Of a stretch of 64,000 nt of DNA, positions 56,262-64,000 are shown piece after piece. Source of the stretch: Magnetospirillum fulvum. Its GTDB lineage: Bacteria > Pseudomonadota > Alphaproteobacteria > Rhodospirillales > Magnetospirillaceae. The position numbers were made by a program, and so were the translations under genes. The notes beneath the pieces were generated by a model. The model was given only the letters and a program-made list of their open reading frames with translations, was not told where the DNA came from and did no database searches. The stretch covers positions 1 to 64,000 of the forward strand of contig NZ_FNWO01000011.1 in the NCBI RefSeq assembly GCF_900108475.1, written 5' to 3'. Each line of letters starts with the position of its first letter. The first letter of the stretch is position 1.

Positions 56262-58151
56262 ATGCTGTTGCAGTTGCATGAACCCGGCGAGAGTCCCGCT
56301 CCGCACGAGCAGGATCGCGGCCTTGCCGTCGGCATTGATCTCGGCACCACCAATTCGGTGGTGGCGCTGGCCCAGGGCGGCGCGGTCGAGGTGTTGCGCG
56401 ACGGCGACGGTCAGGCGCTGATCCCCTCGGTGGTTCAGTACGACGAAGACGGCAGTGTGATCGTCGGGCGCGAGGCGCGCCGGATGATCCTGGAAAAACC
56501 GGAACAGGTGGTCAGTTCGGTCAAGCGGCTGATGGGACGCGGCATCGAGGATTTGAAGTCGCTGGCGGGCACCCTGCCCTTCCGGCTCGACAGCGCCGCC
56601 GAGGGCGGCATGGTCCGGCTGCGGGTCGCCGGGCGGACGCTGACCCCGGTCGAGGTCTCGGCCGACATCCTGCGCGCGCTGCGCGCCCGCGCCGAAGAGG
56701 CCCAGGGCAAGGACGTCGATCGCGCCGTCATCACCGTTCCGGCCTATTTCGACGACGCCGCCCGCACTGCGACCAAGGACGCCGCCCGGCTGGCCGGGCT
56801 TGAAGTCCTGCGTCTGGTCAACGAACCGACCGCTGCCGCGCTGGCCTATGGGCTCGATCACGGGGCCGAGGGGCTGTACGCCGTCTATGATTTGGGCGGC
56901 GGCACCTTCGATTTGTCGATCCTGCGGATGGAAAAGGGCGTGTTCCAGGTTCGCGCCACCGGCGGCGACGCCGCGTTGGGCGGCGACGATATCGACCATG
57001 CCGTCGCCGAGCATTTCCTGGCCGAGCGCGCCGCGACCCGGGGCGACGTCACCCTGACCGAAGGCGAGGTGATGCAGGCCCTAGCCGCCGCCCGCGTCGC
57101 CAAGGAATGCCTATCGACCCAGCGCGAAGGCGACTGGATGATCGAGGTCGGCGGGATCGCCACCCGCCACAGCCTCACCCGCGAGACGCTGGACGCGCTG
57201 GCGGCGCCGTGGCTCGACCGGACCGTCGAGATTTGCCGTCAGGTGATCGAGGACGCCGGAATCGACGTCGCCGACATCCAGGGCGTGGTGCTGGTCGGCG
57301 GCTCGACCCGGATGCCGCTGGTCCGCAGCTCGGTCAAGGCGCTGTTCGGCCGCGATCCGCTCGCCAACATCAATCCCGACGAAGTCGTCGCCGTCGGCGC
57401 GGCGTTGCAGGCCGAGGCGCTGACCGCCGGGTCCGACACCTTGTTGCTCGACGTCACCCCGCTGTCGCTGGGGATCGAGACGATGGGCGGCATCGTCGAA
57501 AAGCTGATCCCGCGCAACACCCCGATTCCGGTGGCGATGGCCCAGGAATTCACCACCTATCAGGACGGCCAGACGGCGATGACGATCCACGTCGTCCAGG
57601 GCGAACGCGAGATGGTCGATCAGAACCGCTCGCTCGCCCGCTTTGTCCTGCGTGGCATCCCGCCGATGGCCGCCGGGGCGGCGCGGATTCGCGTCACCTT
57701 CACCGTCGATGCCGATGGGCTGCTGACCGTCACCGCCAGCGAGGGCAGCACCGGGATCGAGCAGCAGGTCGCGGTCAAGCCGTCCTATGGCCTGACCGAA
57801 GACGAAATGGCGACGATGCTGCGCGATTCGCTCGAACATGCGCGCGAGGACATGGACAGCCGCCTGCTGGCCGAGACCGTCGTCGAGGCCCGCCGCTCGG
57901 TGCTGGCGGTCCAGGCGGCGCTGGGGGTTGATTCCGACCTCTTGTCGGCGGACGAGCGAAAGGGTATCGATGACGCGATCGCCGAGGTCGAGCGCACCAT
58001 CGCTTCGTCCGACCGCGACGCCGTCACCGCCGCGATGGACGCGCTGGAGGCCGCCACCAAGACCTTCGCCGAACGGCGGATGGATCGCGGCATCCGTCAG
58101 GCCCTGGCCGGGGTCGCGATCGATTCGCTCGACGAGTCCATCGGCGGCTAA
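56262..58151 (+). CDS. hscA: Fe-S assembly chaperone HscA (Hsp70)
   Basis: This specialised Hsp70 helps release clusters from IscU. The 629-residue protein has the nucleotide-binding domain (GIDLGTTNSVVAL, VYDLGGGTFDLSILR, VLVGGSTRMPLV) and the substrate-binding domain with its helical lid. Its position after hscB and before fdx, and its shorter, divergent C-terminus, mark it as HscA rather than DnaK. Confidence 0.97.
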   Translation: MLLQLHEPGESPAPHEQDRGLAVGIDLGTTNSVVALAQGGAVEVLRDGDGQALIPSVVQYDEDGSVIVGREARRMILEKPEQVVSSVKRLMGRGIEDLKSLAGTLPFRLDSAAEGGMVRLRVAGRTLTPVEVSADILRALRARAEEAQGKDVDRAVITVPAYFDDAARTATKDAARLAGLEVLRLVNEPTAAALAYGLDHGAEGLYAVYDLGGGTFDLSILRMEKGVFQVRATGGDAALGGDDIDHAVAEHFLAERAATRGDVTLTEGEVMQALAAARVAKECLSTQREGDWMIEVGGIATRHSLTRETLDALAAPWLDRTVEICRQVIEDAGIDVADIQGVVLVGGSTRMPLVRSSVKALFGRDPLANINPDEVVAVGAALQAEALTAGSDTLLLDVTPLSLGIETMGGIVEKLIPRNTPIPVAMAQEFTTYQDGQTAMTIHVVQGEREMVDQNRSLARFVLRGIPPMAAGAARIRVTFTVDADGLLTVTASEGSTGIEQQVAVKPSYGLTEDEMATMLRDSLEHAREDMDSRLLAETVVEARRSVLAVQAALGVDSDLLSADERKGIDDAIAEVERTIASSDRDAVTAAMDALEAATKTFAERRMDRGIRQALAGVAIDSLDESIGG

Positions 58152-58178
58152 CTCTTTTCGGATAAAGGCACGCGTCCC

Positions 58179-58517
58179 ATGCCCAAACTGACTTTTATCA
58201 ATCCCGACGGTTCGCGCACCGAGGTCGATGCCGCCGAAGGTCTGTCGGTGATGGAAGCCGCCCATCGCAATCATGTCGATCTGGAAGGAGCCTGCGAAGG
58301 CTCGCTGGCCTGTTCGACCTGTCATGTCGTCGTCGCCAAGGAATGGTACGACAAGATTCCGCCCGCCAGCGAGGACGAGGAAGACATGCTCGACCTCGCC
58401 TTCGGGCTGACCGCGACCTCGCGGCTGGGCTGCCAGATCATCGTGACCAAGGACATGGAGGGCTTCACCGTCACCCTGCCCGCCGCGACCCGCAACATGA
58501 TGGTCGGCAAGAAATAA
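58179..58517 (+). CDS. fdx: 2Fe-2S ferredoxin of the isc operon
   Basis: The 112-residue adrenodoxin-type ferredoxin supplies electrons for cluster formation. Cluster cysteines lie in [14 protein letters not shown] and LGCQIIV. The acidic SEDEEDMLD helix is the partner-binding site of the family. Confidence 0.96.
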   Translation: MPKLTFINPDGSRTEVDAAEGLSVMEAAHRNHVDLEGACEGSLACSTCHVVVAKEWYDKIPPASEDEEDMLDLAFGLTATSRLGCQIIVTKDMEGFTVTLPAATRNMMVGKK

Positions 58518-58518
58518 T

Positions 58519-58546
58519 CCACCCCCGGATGTCCGCCTGGGGGTGG
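58519..58546 (+). terminator. 8-bp hairpin after fdx
   Basis: CCACCCCC (58519-58526) pairs with GGGGGTGG (58539-58546) just past the fdx stop. No T run follows, so mnmA may be reached by read-through. Confidence 0.4.
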
Positions 58547-58607
58547 CCCGGCTCCGACGGGGGCGGGGCGGCCCCTGGGCTGCGCCCGCAACCGAACGAA
58601 CCTCTTG

Positions 58608-59735
58608 ATGCCGTCTTCCGGCCTGAACAGCCTAGATATCGCCAAGCCGCCCCACGCCACCCGCGTCGTGGTGGCGATGTCGGGTGGCGTCGATTCGTCG
58701 GCGACGGCAGCACTGTTGCTCGAACAGGGCTATGACGTCGTCGGGGTGACGCTGCGGCTGCACGATCCCGGCCCCGCCGCGATCGGCTGTTGCGGCGGGC
58801 GCGACCTTCACGACGCCCGTGCCGTCGCCGACCGTCTCGGCATCCCTCATTACGTCCACGACCTTGAAGCCGAGTTCAAGCGCGACGTCATCGCCCCCTT
58901 CGCCGCCGCCTATGCCGCCGGGCGGACCCCGGTGCCGTGCATCGAGTGCAATCGCACCGTCAAGTTCCGCGATCTGCTGGGGCTGGCCCGCGATCTCGGC
59001 GGCGACGCCCTGGTCACCGGCCATTATGTCCGCCGCCGCCTGGGCGCGGACGGGCCGGAAATGCTGCGCGGCCGCGACCCCGCCCGCGACCAGAGCTATT
59101 TCCTGTTCGCCACCACCCGCGACCAGCTCGATTTCCTGCGCTTTCCGCTGGGCGACATCGACAACAAGGCCGAGACCCGCGCCATCGCCGCCCGCCACGG
59201 CCTGACCGTCGCCGCCAAGCCCGACAGCCAGGACATCTGCTTCGTCCCCGACGGCGACCACACCCGGATCGTCAGTGCCCTGTGCCCCGAGGCGGTCCGC
59301 CCCGGCGAGATCGTCGATCGCGACGGAATCGTGCTGGGCCGCCATCCCGGCATCATCCATTACACCGTCGGCCAGCGCCGCGGGCTGGGGCTGGGCGGCG
59401 GTCCGCCCCTGTATGTGCTGGCGGTCGAGGCCGCTACCGCCCGGGTTGTCGTCGGCCCCCGCGCCGCGCTCGACCAAAGTCGGGTGGCGTTGTCCGGGGT
59501 CAACTGGCTGGGCGGGACCGAAACAGAACTGGAAGTTGAGGTCCGAGTCCGCTCGACCCGGCCGCCCGTCCCCGCCCGATTACGCCGTTTGGAGGGGGAT
59601 CGGGCCGTGGTCACCCTGCATCGGCCGGAGCAGGGCGTCGCCCCCGGCCAAGCTTGCGTTATTTATCAAGGTTCTAGAATGCTGGGCGGCGGCTGGATCG
59701 AGCCGCCCGAGGCGATCCTGGAACGCGATTTATAA
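58608..59735 (+). CDS. mnmA: tRNA-specific 2-thiouridylase MnmA
   Basis: MnmA thiolates U34 of certain tRNAs with sulfur relayed from a cysteine desulfurase. The 375-residue protein has the PP-loop [15 protein letters not shown], the catalytic cysteines in [11 protein letters not shown] and [11 protein letters not shown], and [10 protein letters not shown]. An in-frame TTG lies three bases upstream, but the ATG is preferred. It follows the isc operon, which fits its need for sulfur. Confidence 0.96.
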   Translation: MPSSGLNSLDIAKPPHATRVVVAMSGGVDSSATAALLLEQGYDVVGVTLRLHDPGPAAIGCCGGRDLHDARAVADRLGIPHYVHDLEAEFKRDVIAPFAAAYAAGRTPVPCIECNRTVKFRDLLGLARDLGGDALVTGHYVRRRLGADGPEMLRGRDPARDQSYFLFATTRDQLDFLRFPLGDIDNKAETRAIAARHGLTVAAKPDSQDICFVPDGDHTRIVSALCPEAVRPGEIVDRDGIVLGRHPGIIHYTVGQRRGLGLGGGPPLYVLAVEAATARVVVGPRAALDQSRVALSGVNWLGGTETELEVEVRVRSTRPPVPARLRRLEGDRAVVTLHRPEQGVAPGQACVIYQGSRMLGGGWIEPPEAILERDL

Positions 59736-59796
59736 ATTACGCAATATATATACGACTTTAGAATCAAAGTCTGAGTAGTATTACGGATTTCCACAG

Positions 59797-59873
59797 GTTG
59801 GGCAGTTTCAGGTTGCCCGCCTACGGGATTCAGCCTATCTCAGCGATAGGTGGATTTCACCCACACCGGGTGT
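59797..59873. other. Hairpin-rich leader upstream of the second XRE gene
   Basis: Four short stem-loops occur in a row: 59800-59804/59814-59818, 59834-59839/59845-59850, 59849-59852/59858-59861 (or a shifted pairing) and 59863-59866/59870-59873. They fill the gap between mnmA and the XRE regulator. This could be a structured 5' leader or a small RNA on either strand. I matched it to no known RNA family. Confidence 0.4.
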
Positions 59874-59929
59874 CTCCCCAAACTATCCATCCAATCCCGC
59901 CGTCGTATCTCTCAAGTATAGAGGCGCGG

Positions 59930-60310
59930 ATGAAGACGAGGCCCGAGTATATTATGAACCGTGCCAACGATATCGATCGTCACGTCGGAGCAAGAATTCG
60001 CGAACGCCGCATCATGCTCGGTCTTTCTCAGCAGCAGATGGCCGACCTTATTGGCGTGACCTATCAGCAGGCCCACAAATACGAACGCGGCATCAACCGC
60101 ATTTCCTCTGGTCGCCTGTACGAAATCGCCCAGGCCCTGTCGGTCCCGGTCAATTATTTCTTCGAGGGAATCGACAGCAACCGGGCGTCCGATCTGAATG
60201 CCCGTCAGAGAATGTGCCTGGAACTGGCGCGTAATTTCGCCACCATCTCCAACGAGCGGCACCAGGAAGCGCTGTCACAACTCGCCCGCGCCCTCGCCGC
60301 CGAGGGCTGA
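59930..60310 (+). CDS. XRE-family transcriptional regulator, paralogue of the gene at 36002
   Basis: The 126-residue protein has a Cro/CI helix-turn-helix (GARIRERRIMLGLSQQQMADL, YQQAHKYERGINRISSGRL in pieces) and a short helical tail. It shares HVGAR, LGLSQ, KYERG-NR-S and YFFE with the protein at 36002. The start at 59930 has AGAGG upstream; ATG at 59954 is possible. Its 3' end overlaps queG tail-to-tail by 36 bases. Confidence 0.88.
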   Translation: MKTRPEYIMNRANDIDRHVGARIRERRIMLGLSQQQMADLIGVTYQQAHKYERGINRISSGRLYEIAQALSVPVNYFFEGIDSNRASDLNARQRMCLELARNFATISNERHQEALSQLARALAAEG

Positions 60311-61312
60311 AGCGGCCCACACCGCCATCGCCCGCACCTCCGCCGCCGGATCGAGCCGCAAGCGCTCGACCAGCGGACGAAGCTCTCTCCGGCCGCTATT
60401 GCCGATCGCGATCAGCACGGTGACGACGAAGCGGTCGCGCCCGACCCGTTTGACCGGAGTTCCGGCGAACAGGGCGCGAAAGTCCGCCTCGTCCAGTTGG
60501 GCGAGATCGCCCAGCCGGGGCAACATCGCCTCGATCCGGGGCAGAAAGTCCGGGCTGGCCGGGATCGAGCGGCGAACCCACGGACAGGCGGCCTGACAGG
60601 CATCGCAGCCATAGATCCGGTTCCCCATCCGGGACCGCAACGATTCCGGCATCGGGGCCTTGGCCTCGATGGTGTGATAGGACAGGCACAGACGCGGATC
60701 AATCCGGCCGGTCCCGTCCAAGGCCCCGGTCGGGCAAGCCTCGACGCAGGCCCGGCAGGTGCCGCAATGATCGCTTTCGGGCGGATCGGGCGGCAGATCG
60801 AGATCGGTCAGCAGTTCGGACAGAAACACCCAGCCGCCAAAACGCCGCGACACCAGCAGGGTGTGCCGCCCCTGCCAACCCAACCCGGCTTGCTGCGCCA
60901 GCGGCTTCTCCATCACCGGAGCGGTATCGACGCAGGCGCGCACCTCGGCTCCATAGCCTTCGGCCAGCCAGCGCCCCAGCGCCTTGAGCCGCTTTTTGAT
61001 CACGTCGTGATAATCGCGGCCACGGGCATAGGCGCAGATCGCGCCGCGATCGGGCAGGCGGGTCGCCGCCTGGGGATCGTCGGGGGGCGCGTGACTGGTC
61101 GCCAGCACGATCGCCGTCCGCGCTTGGGGCCACAACGCCTGAGGACGGACACGTCTTTCGGCGGTGTCGGCCAGCCAGTCCATTTCGCCGTGGCGGCCCT
61201 CGGCCAAAAAGCCGGTCAGGCCCTCGGACCAGACCGCCAGCCCCGCGACCGGGGCAAAGCCGACATCGCAAAAGCCGAGACGAAGCGCCTGGGCGCGAAT
61301 CCCGGCCTTCAA
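60275..61312 (-). CDS. queG: Epoxyqueuosine reductase QueG (start uncertain)
   Basis: QueG reduces epoxyqueuosine to queuosine in tRNA, using cobalamin and two 4Fe-4S clusters. Visible blocks are ALRLGFCDVGFAP, YARGRDYHDVIKKRL, CVDTAPVMEK and two ferredoxin-type cysteine groups (CGTCRACVEACPTGAL and CDACQAACPW). A HEAT-like tail ends the protein. No ATG suits the start; a TTG at 61312 gives 345 residues and begins at the expected place, ten bases after the queF stop. Confidence 0.92.
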   Translation of the reverse strand: MKAGIRAQALRLGFCDVGFAPVAGLAVWSEGLTGFLAEGRHGEMDWLADTAERRVRPQALWPQARTAIVLATSHAPPDDPQAATRLPDRGAICAYARGRDYHDVIKKRLKALGRWLAEGYGAEVRACVDTAPVMEKPLAQQAGLGWQGRHTLLVSRRFGGWVFLSELLTDLDLPPDPPESDHCGTCRACVEACPTGALDGTGRIDPRLCLSYHTIEAKAPMPESLRSRMGNRIYGCDACQAACPWVRRSIPASPDFLPRIEAMLPRLGDLAQLDEADFRALFAGTPVKRVGRDRFVVTVLIAIGNSGRRELRPLVERLRLDPAAEVRAMAVWAASALGGEGAGEL

Positions 61313-61322
61313 CTCGGCGGCG

Positions 61323-61787
61323 CTATCCCCGGCCGCGATAGGACGGTACTCCGGGATCGGGCAGCCAGAGCCCGGCCGGGGCCGGTCCGGTCTGCCAGAA
61401 CACGTCGATCGGAATGCCGCCGCGCGGATACCAATATCCGGCGATCCGCAGCCAGGTCGGGGCGGTGGCGGCAACCACCCGCTTGGCAATCGCCAGGGTG
61501 CAATCCTCGTGGAAGGCGCCGTGATTGCGGAAACTGCCAAGAAACAGCTTCAGCGACTTGCTTTCGACCAGCGCCGCGTCGGGGGCGTAATCAATCACCA
61601 GATGAGCGAAATCGGGCTGGCCGGTAATCGGACACAGCGAGGTGAATTCCGGCGCGGTAAAGCGGACCAGATACAGACTGCCGGGGTGGGGGTTGGGCAC
61701 CACCTCCAGCACCGCCTCGGCCGGATCGGACGGCAACGCCGTCGCCTGGCCAAGCTGGGTCAATCCGGGGGGAATCGTGCCGCTCAT
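61323..61787 (-). CDS. queF: 7-cyano-7-deazaguanine reductase QueF
   Basis: QueF reduces preQ0 to preQ1 with NADPH. The 154-residue unimodular enzyme has the active-site Cys in [14 protein letters not shown] and the family motif [21 protein letters not shown]. It sits between hldE (ATGA overlap) and queG, joining two steps of queuosine synthesis. Confidence 0.96.
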   Translation of the reverse strand: MSGTIPPGLTQLGQATALPSDPAEAVLEVVPNPHPGSLYLVRFTAPEFTSLCPITGQPDFAHLVIDYAPDAALVESKSLKLFLGSFRNHGAFHEDCTLAIAKRVVAATAPTWLRIAGYWYPRGGIPIDVFWQTGPAPAGLWLPDPGVPSYRGRG

Positions 61788-63250
61788 GACGCGCCTCCGT
61801 TCATCCGGCGGATGGTGTTGGTGGTGCTCTGCCCATCGACGAGATCGGCCAGAACCACCTTGCCGCCCCAGCCCTGGACCAGATCGGCACCGACCACCGT
61901 CGCGACGGTGTAATCGGCCCCCTTGACCAGCACGTCGGGACGCAGCGTCTCGATCAGCGCCAGCGGCGTGTCCTCGCCGAAGATCACCACCAGATCGACC
62001 GAGGCCAGCGACGACAGCACGGTGGCCCGCGCCGCCTCGGACTGCACCGGCCGGGTCGGGCCTTTCAGCCGCTGGACCGAGGCATCGCTGTTCAACCCGA
62101 CCACCAGCCGGTCGCACGCCGCCCGCGCCTGGGCCAGGATCGAGACATGGCCGGGATGGAGCAGGTCAAAACAGCCGTTGGTGAAGCCGACCTTCTGCCC
62201 CTTGCGTCGCCACAGATCGGCGAGATCGGCGGCGGCGGCGGCGGTGACGATCTTCGATCCGCCCGCGGTGAGGTCGCCGTGATGGAGCACCGCGACCAGT
62301 TCGTCGGCATAGGCGACGGCGGTGCCGACCTTGGCGACGACGATTCCGGCGGCGACATTGGCGAGCAGCGCCCCGTCGAGCAGGCTGGCCCCCGAGGCCA
62401 AGGCGGCGGCCAGGGTCGCCACCACGGTATCGCCCGCGCCGGAGACGTCGAACACCTCGCGCGCTTCGGCGGGCAGGTGATGCACCGCCCCGTCGCCCTG
62501 GACCAGGGTCATCCCGTCCTGACTGCGGGTCACCAGCACCGAGCCGATGCCACAGGTGGCGATCAGATGGCGGGCGGCGGCGACCACCTCGTCATCATTG
62601 TTGACCGCCATCCCGGTCGCCTCGTGCAATTCCTTGCGGTTGGGGGTGACGATGGTGGCCCCGGCATAGATCGAATAATCGGTGCCCTTGGGATCGACCA
62701 CCACCACCTTGCCCGCCGCCCGCGCGATCAGACCGGCGACCATCTCGGGGGCCAACACCCCCTTGCCGTAATCAGACAGCACCATCACCCTGGCCCCGGC
62801 CAGCACCTCGGCGGCACGGGCGAGAACCTGATCGCGGATCGACTCGTCCAGCGCGGCGCGGGTTTCACGGTCGGCGCGCAGAAGCTGCTGATTCGATGCA
62901 AAAAAGCGGGTCTTGATCGTCGTCTGCCGCCCCGGCTCGACCAGCAGCGACGGCGCGATCGTCTCGTGCTCGCCGACCAGCCGGGCAATCTCGCGCCCGG
63001 GCACATCGTCGCCGACCACCGAAATAAACGCCGGATGGGCACCCAGCGCGACCAGATTGCGGACGACATTGCCAGCCCCGCCCAACATCGCGCTTTCGCG
63101 CTCGATCGCCAGCACCGGGATCGGCGCTTCGGGACTGATCCGGTCGACCGAGCCATAGACGAAGCGGTCCAGCATCACATCCCCGACGCACAGAACGGAA
63201 GTGGCCCGCAACCGCTCGACGCGGTCAGCCAAAGCGGAAAGTTCGGTCAT
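61784..63250 (-). CDS. hldE: Bifunctional heptose kinase/adenylyltransferase HldE
   Basis: HldE makes ADP-heptose for the lipopolysaccharide core. The 488-residue protein has a PfkB-type kinase domain ([37 protein letters not shown]) and a C-terminal nucleotidyltransferase domain ([33 protein letters not shown]). AAGGGG precedes the chosen ATG. It is first in an operon with queF and queG. Confidence 0.96.
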   Translation of the reverse strand: MTELSALADRVERLRATSVLCVGDVMLDRFVYGSVDRISPEAPIPVLAIERESAMLGGAGNVVRNLVALGAHPAFISVVGDDVPGREIARLVGEHETIAPSLLVEPGRQTTIKTRFFASNQQLLRADRETRAALDESIRDQVLARAAEVLAGARVMVLSDYGKGVLAPEMVAGLIARAAGKVVVVDPKGTDYSIYAGATIVTPNRKELHEATGMAVNNDDEVVAAARHLIATCGIGSVLVTRSQDGMTLVQGDGAVHHLPAEAREVFDVSGAGDTVVATLAAALASGASLLDGALLANVAAGIVVAKVGTAVAYADELVAVLHHGDLTAGGSKIVTAAAAADLADLWRRKGQKVGFTNGCFDLLHPGHVSILAQARAACDRLVVGLNSDASVQRLKGPTRPVQSEAARATVLSSLASVDLVVIFGEDTPLALIETLRPDVLVKGADYTVATVVGADLVQGWGGKVVLADLVDGQSTTNTIRRMNGGAS

Positions 63251-63395
63251 GCTACCCCTTCGGACTGATGGATCACACCGCCGTATCCCAACCGCCCCTT
63301 CGGCGCAAGACAAAAGCCCGAAAGCCACGCCAATTCCTCGGACCGGCTTTGACTTCTCTTGATTGCGGACCGGCGGACGGGCGATAAACAGAGCC

Positions 63396-64000
63396 ATGGA
63401 TACCTTCGTCATCGTCGTCTTCGTCCTCACCTATCTCGGCATGGCTTTCGGCAGCGTGCCCGGATTAAAAATCGATCGGACCGGCATCGCCCTGGTCGCC
63501 GTGGTGGCTCTGCTGCTGTCGGGCAAGGTCGGCGTTCGCGCCATGGGGAGTTCGATCGACGTCCCCACCCTGCTGCTGCTGTTCGCCCTGATGATCGTGT
63601 CGGCCCAGTTCCAACTGGCCGGGGTCTACGATTCGGTGGCGACGCGGGTGGCGGGCGGCTCCGGCTCGCCCCGACGCCTGCTGGCACTGGTGATCGTCGC
63701 GGCGGGCGGGTTGTCGGCGGTGCTGGCCAATGACGTCGTCTGCTTTGCGATGACGCCGATCGTCGCCGAGGGTATCCGCCGCCGCGGGCTCGATCCCCGC
63801 CCCTATCTGCTCGGTCTGGTCGGTGCCGCCAATGCGGGCAGCGCCGCCACCTTGATCGGCAACCCGCAAAACATCCTGATCGGTCAGGTCGGCGGGCTCG
63901 ATTTCTGGGACTTCCTCGCCGCCTGCGCCCTTCCCGCGCTGGCCTCGCTGGTCGTGGTGCACGTCGTCATCGCCTGGATCTGGCGGGCCGAGCTCGACCG
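63396..64000 (+). CDS. ArsB/NhaD-type ion permease, 3' truncated by the window
   Basis: The 201 visible codons encode at least six membrane segments of an ion-transporter-superfamily permease. The repeat motif [16 protein letters not shown] and the preceding [12 protein letters not shown] are typical of ArsB, NhaD and SLC13-like carriers. The substrate cannot be told. The gene runs past base 64000 without a stop. It is divergent from hldE. Confidence 0.88.
   Translation, partial: MDTFVIVVFVLTYLGMAFGSVPGLKIDRTGIALVAVVALLLSGKVGVRAMGSSIDVPTLLLLFALMIVSAQFQLAGVYDSVATRVAGGSGSPRRLLALVIVAAGGLSAVLANDVVCFAMTPIVAEGIRRRGLDPRPYLLGLVGAANAGSAATLIGNPQNILIGQVGGLDFWDFLAACALPALASLVVVHVVIAWIWRAELD

Noticed and set aside
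55512-57014. Long minus-strand frame over hscB and hscA
   Set aside because: It mirrors conserved chaperone genes and lacks any recognisable domain.
59797-59873. TPP riboswitch on the minus strand
   Set aside because: CTGAGA is present, but the other conserved TPP blocks and a thiamine gene downstream on that strand are missing.
1-64000. tRNA genes and CRISPR arrays
   Set aside because: I scanned for T-loop patterns and regularly spaced repeats and found no convincing candidate.

Overview
The window is GC-rich DNA from an alphaproteobacterium, most likely a Rhodospirillales member of the Magnetospirillum/Phaeospirillum/Rhodospirillum type. This placement is inferred from gene content and order: an rpmH-rnpA-yidD-yidC-engB-argB block, the ethylmalonyl-CoA pathway trio (ccr, ecm, mcd), an isc operon with a second cysteine desulfurase, a CheZ homologue, a DUF1465 protein and many four-base ATGA gene overlaps. 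No rRNA, tRNA, CRISPR array or intact insertion sequence was found. One family of small non-autonomous mobile elements is present in two copies.

Layout. 212-1678 (minus) encodes a secreted DING/PstS-type phosphate-binding protein. An AT-rich 588-base divergent gap with a PHO-box-like site separates it from a full type II secretion operon (2267-12714: gspE F G H I J L M C/N D K and a short prepilin peptidase). The secretin has a lipoprotein signal. DING protein, liposecretin and PHO box together resemble the phosphate-starvation Hxc system of Pseudomonas. Next come a 7TMR-DISM diguanylate cyclase, a DUF2141 protein, an SDR, YicC and a DsbA-like periplasmic protein (12901-17740). A bidirectional terminator follows, then a long minus-strand run: a membrane protein, cysS, gltX, nadE, mcd, an AAA ATPase and ccr. 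ecm diverges from ccr, and cheZ converges on ecm.

The middle holds the rpmH-to-argB housekeeping block with a clear rpmH promoter, a hairpin-rich gap, an XRE regulator, an RlmJ-like protein, xerC, a bifunctional aldolase/dehydrogenase, a PAS histidine kinase overlapping rimO, a DUF1465 protein, a class III nucleotide cyclase, rpmE, a frataxin-like cyaY, tyrS and anmK. Two MITE-like elements (40641-40722 and 46927-47282) sit between convergent gene ends.

The right end is an iron-sulfur and tRNA-modification region: a serine hydrolase, then cysE-iscR-desulfurase-iscS-iscU-iscA-hscB-hscA-fdx and the sulfur-using mnmA. The operon joins cysteine supply (CysE), sulfur mobilisation (desulfurases), scaffold (IscU), carrier (IscA), chaperones (HscB/HscA), electron donor (Fdx) and a downstream sulfur user (MnmA). 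A second XRE regulator with a hairpin-rich leader follows, then hldE-queF-queG (heptose activation and queuosine synthesis), and the start of an ArsB/NhaD-type permease cut by the window edge.

The oddest sequence-level points are a gspM frame that has no stop before the end of gspD, a GspH without a prepilin leader, an AAA ATPase placed inside the ethylmalonyl-CoA genes, the MITE family with target duplications, and several hairpin-rich gaps that no gene explains.
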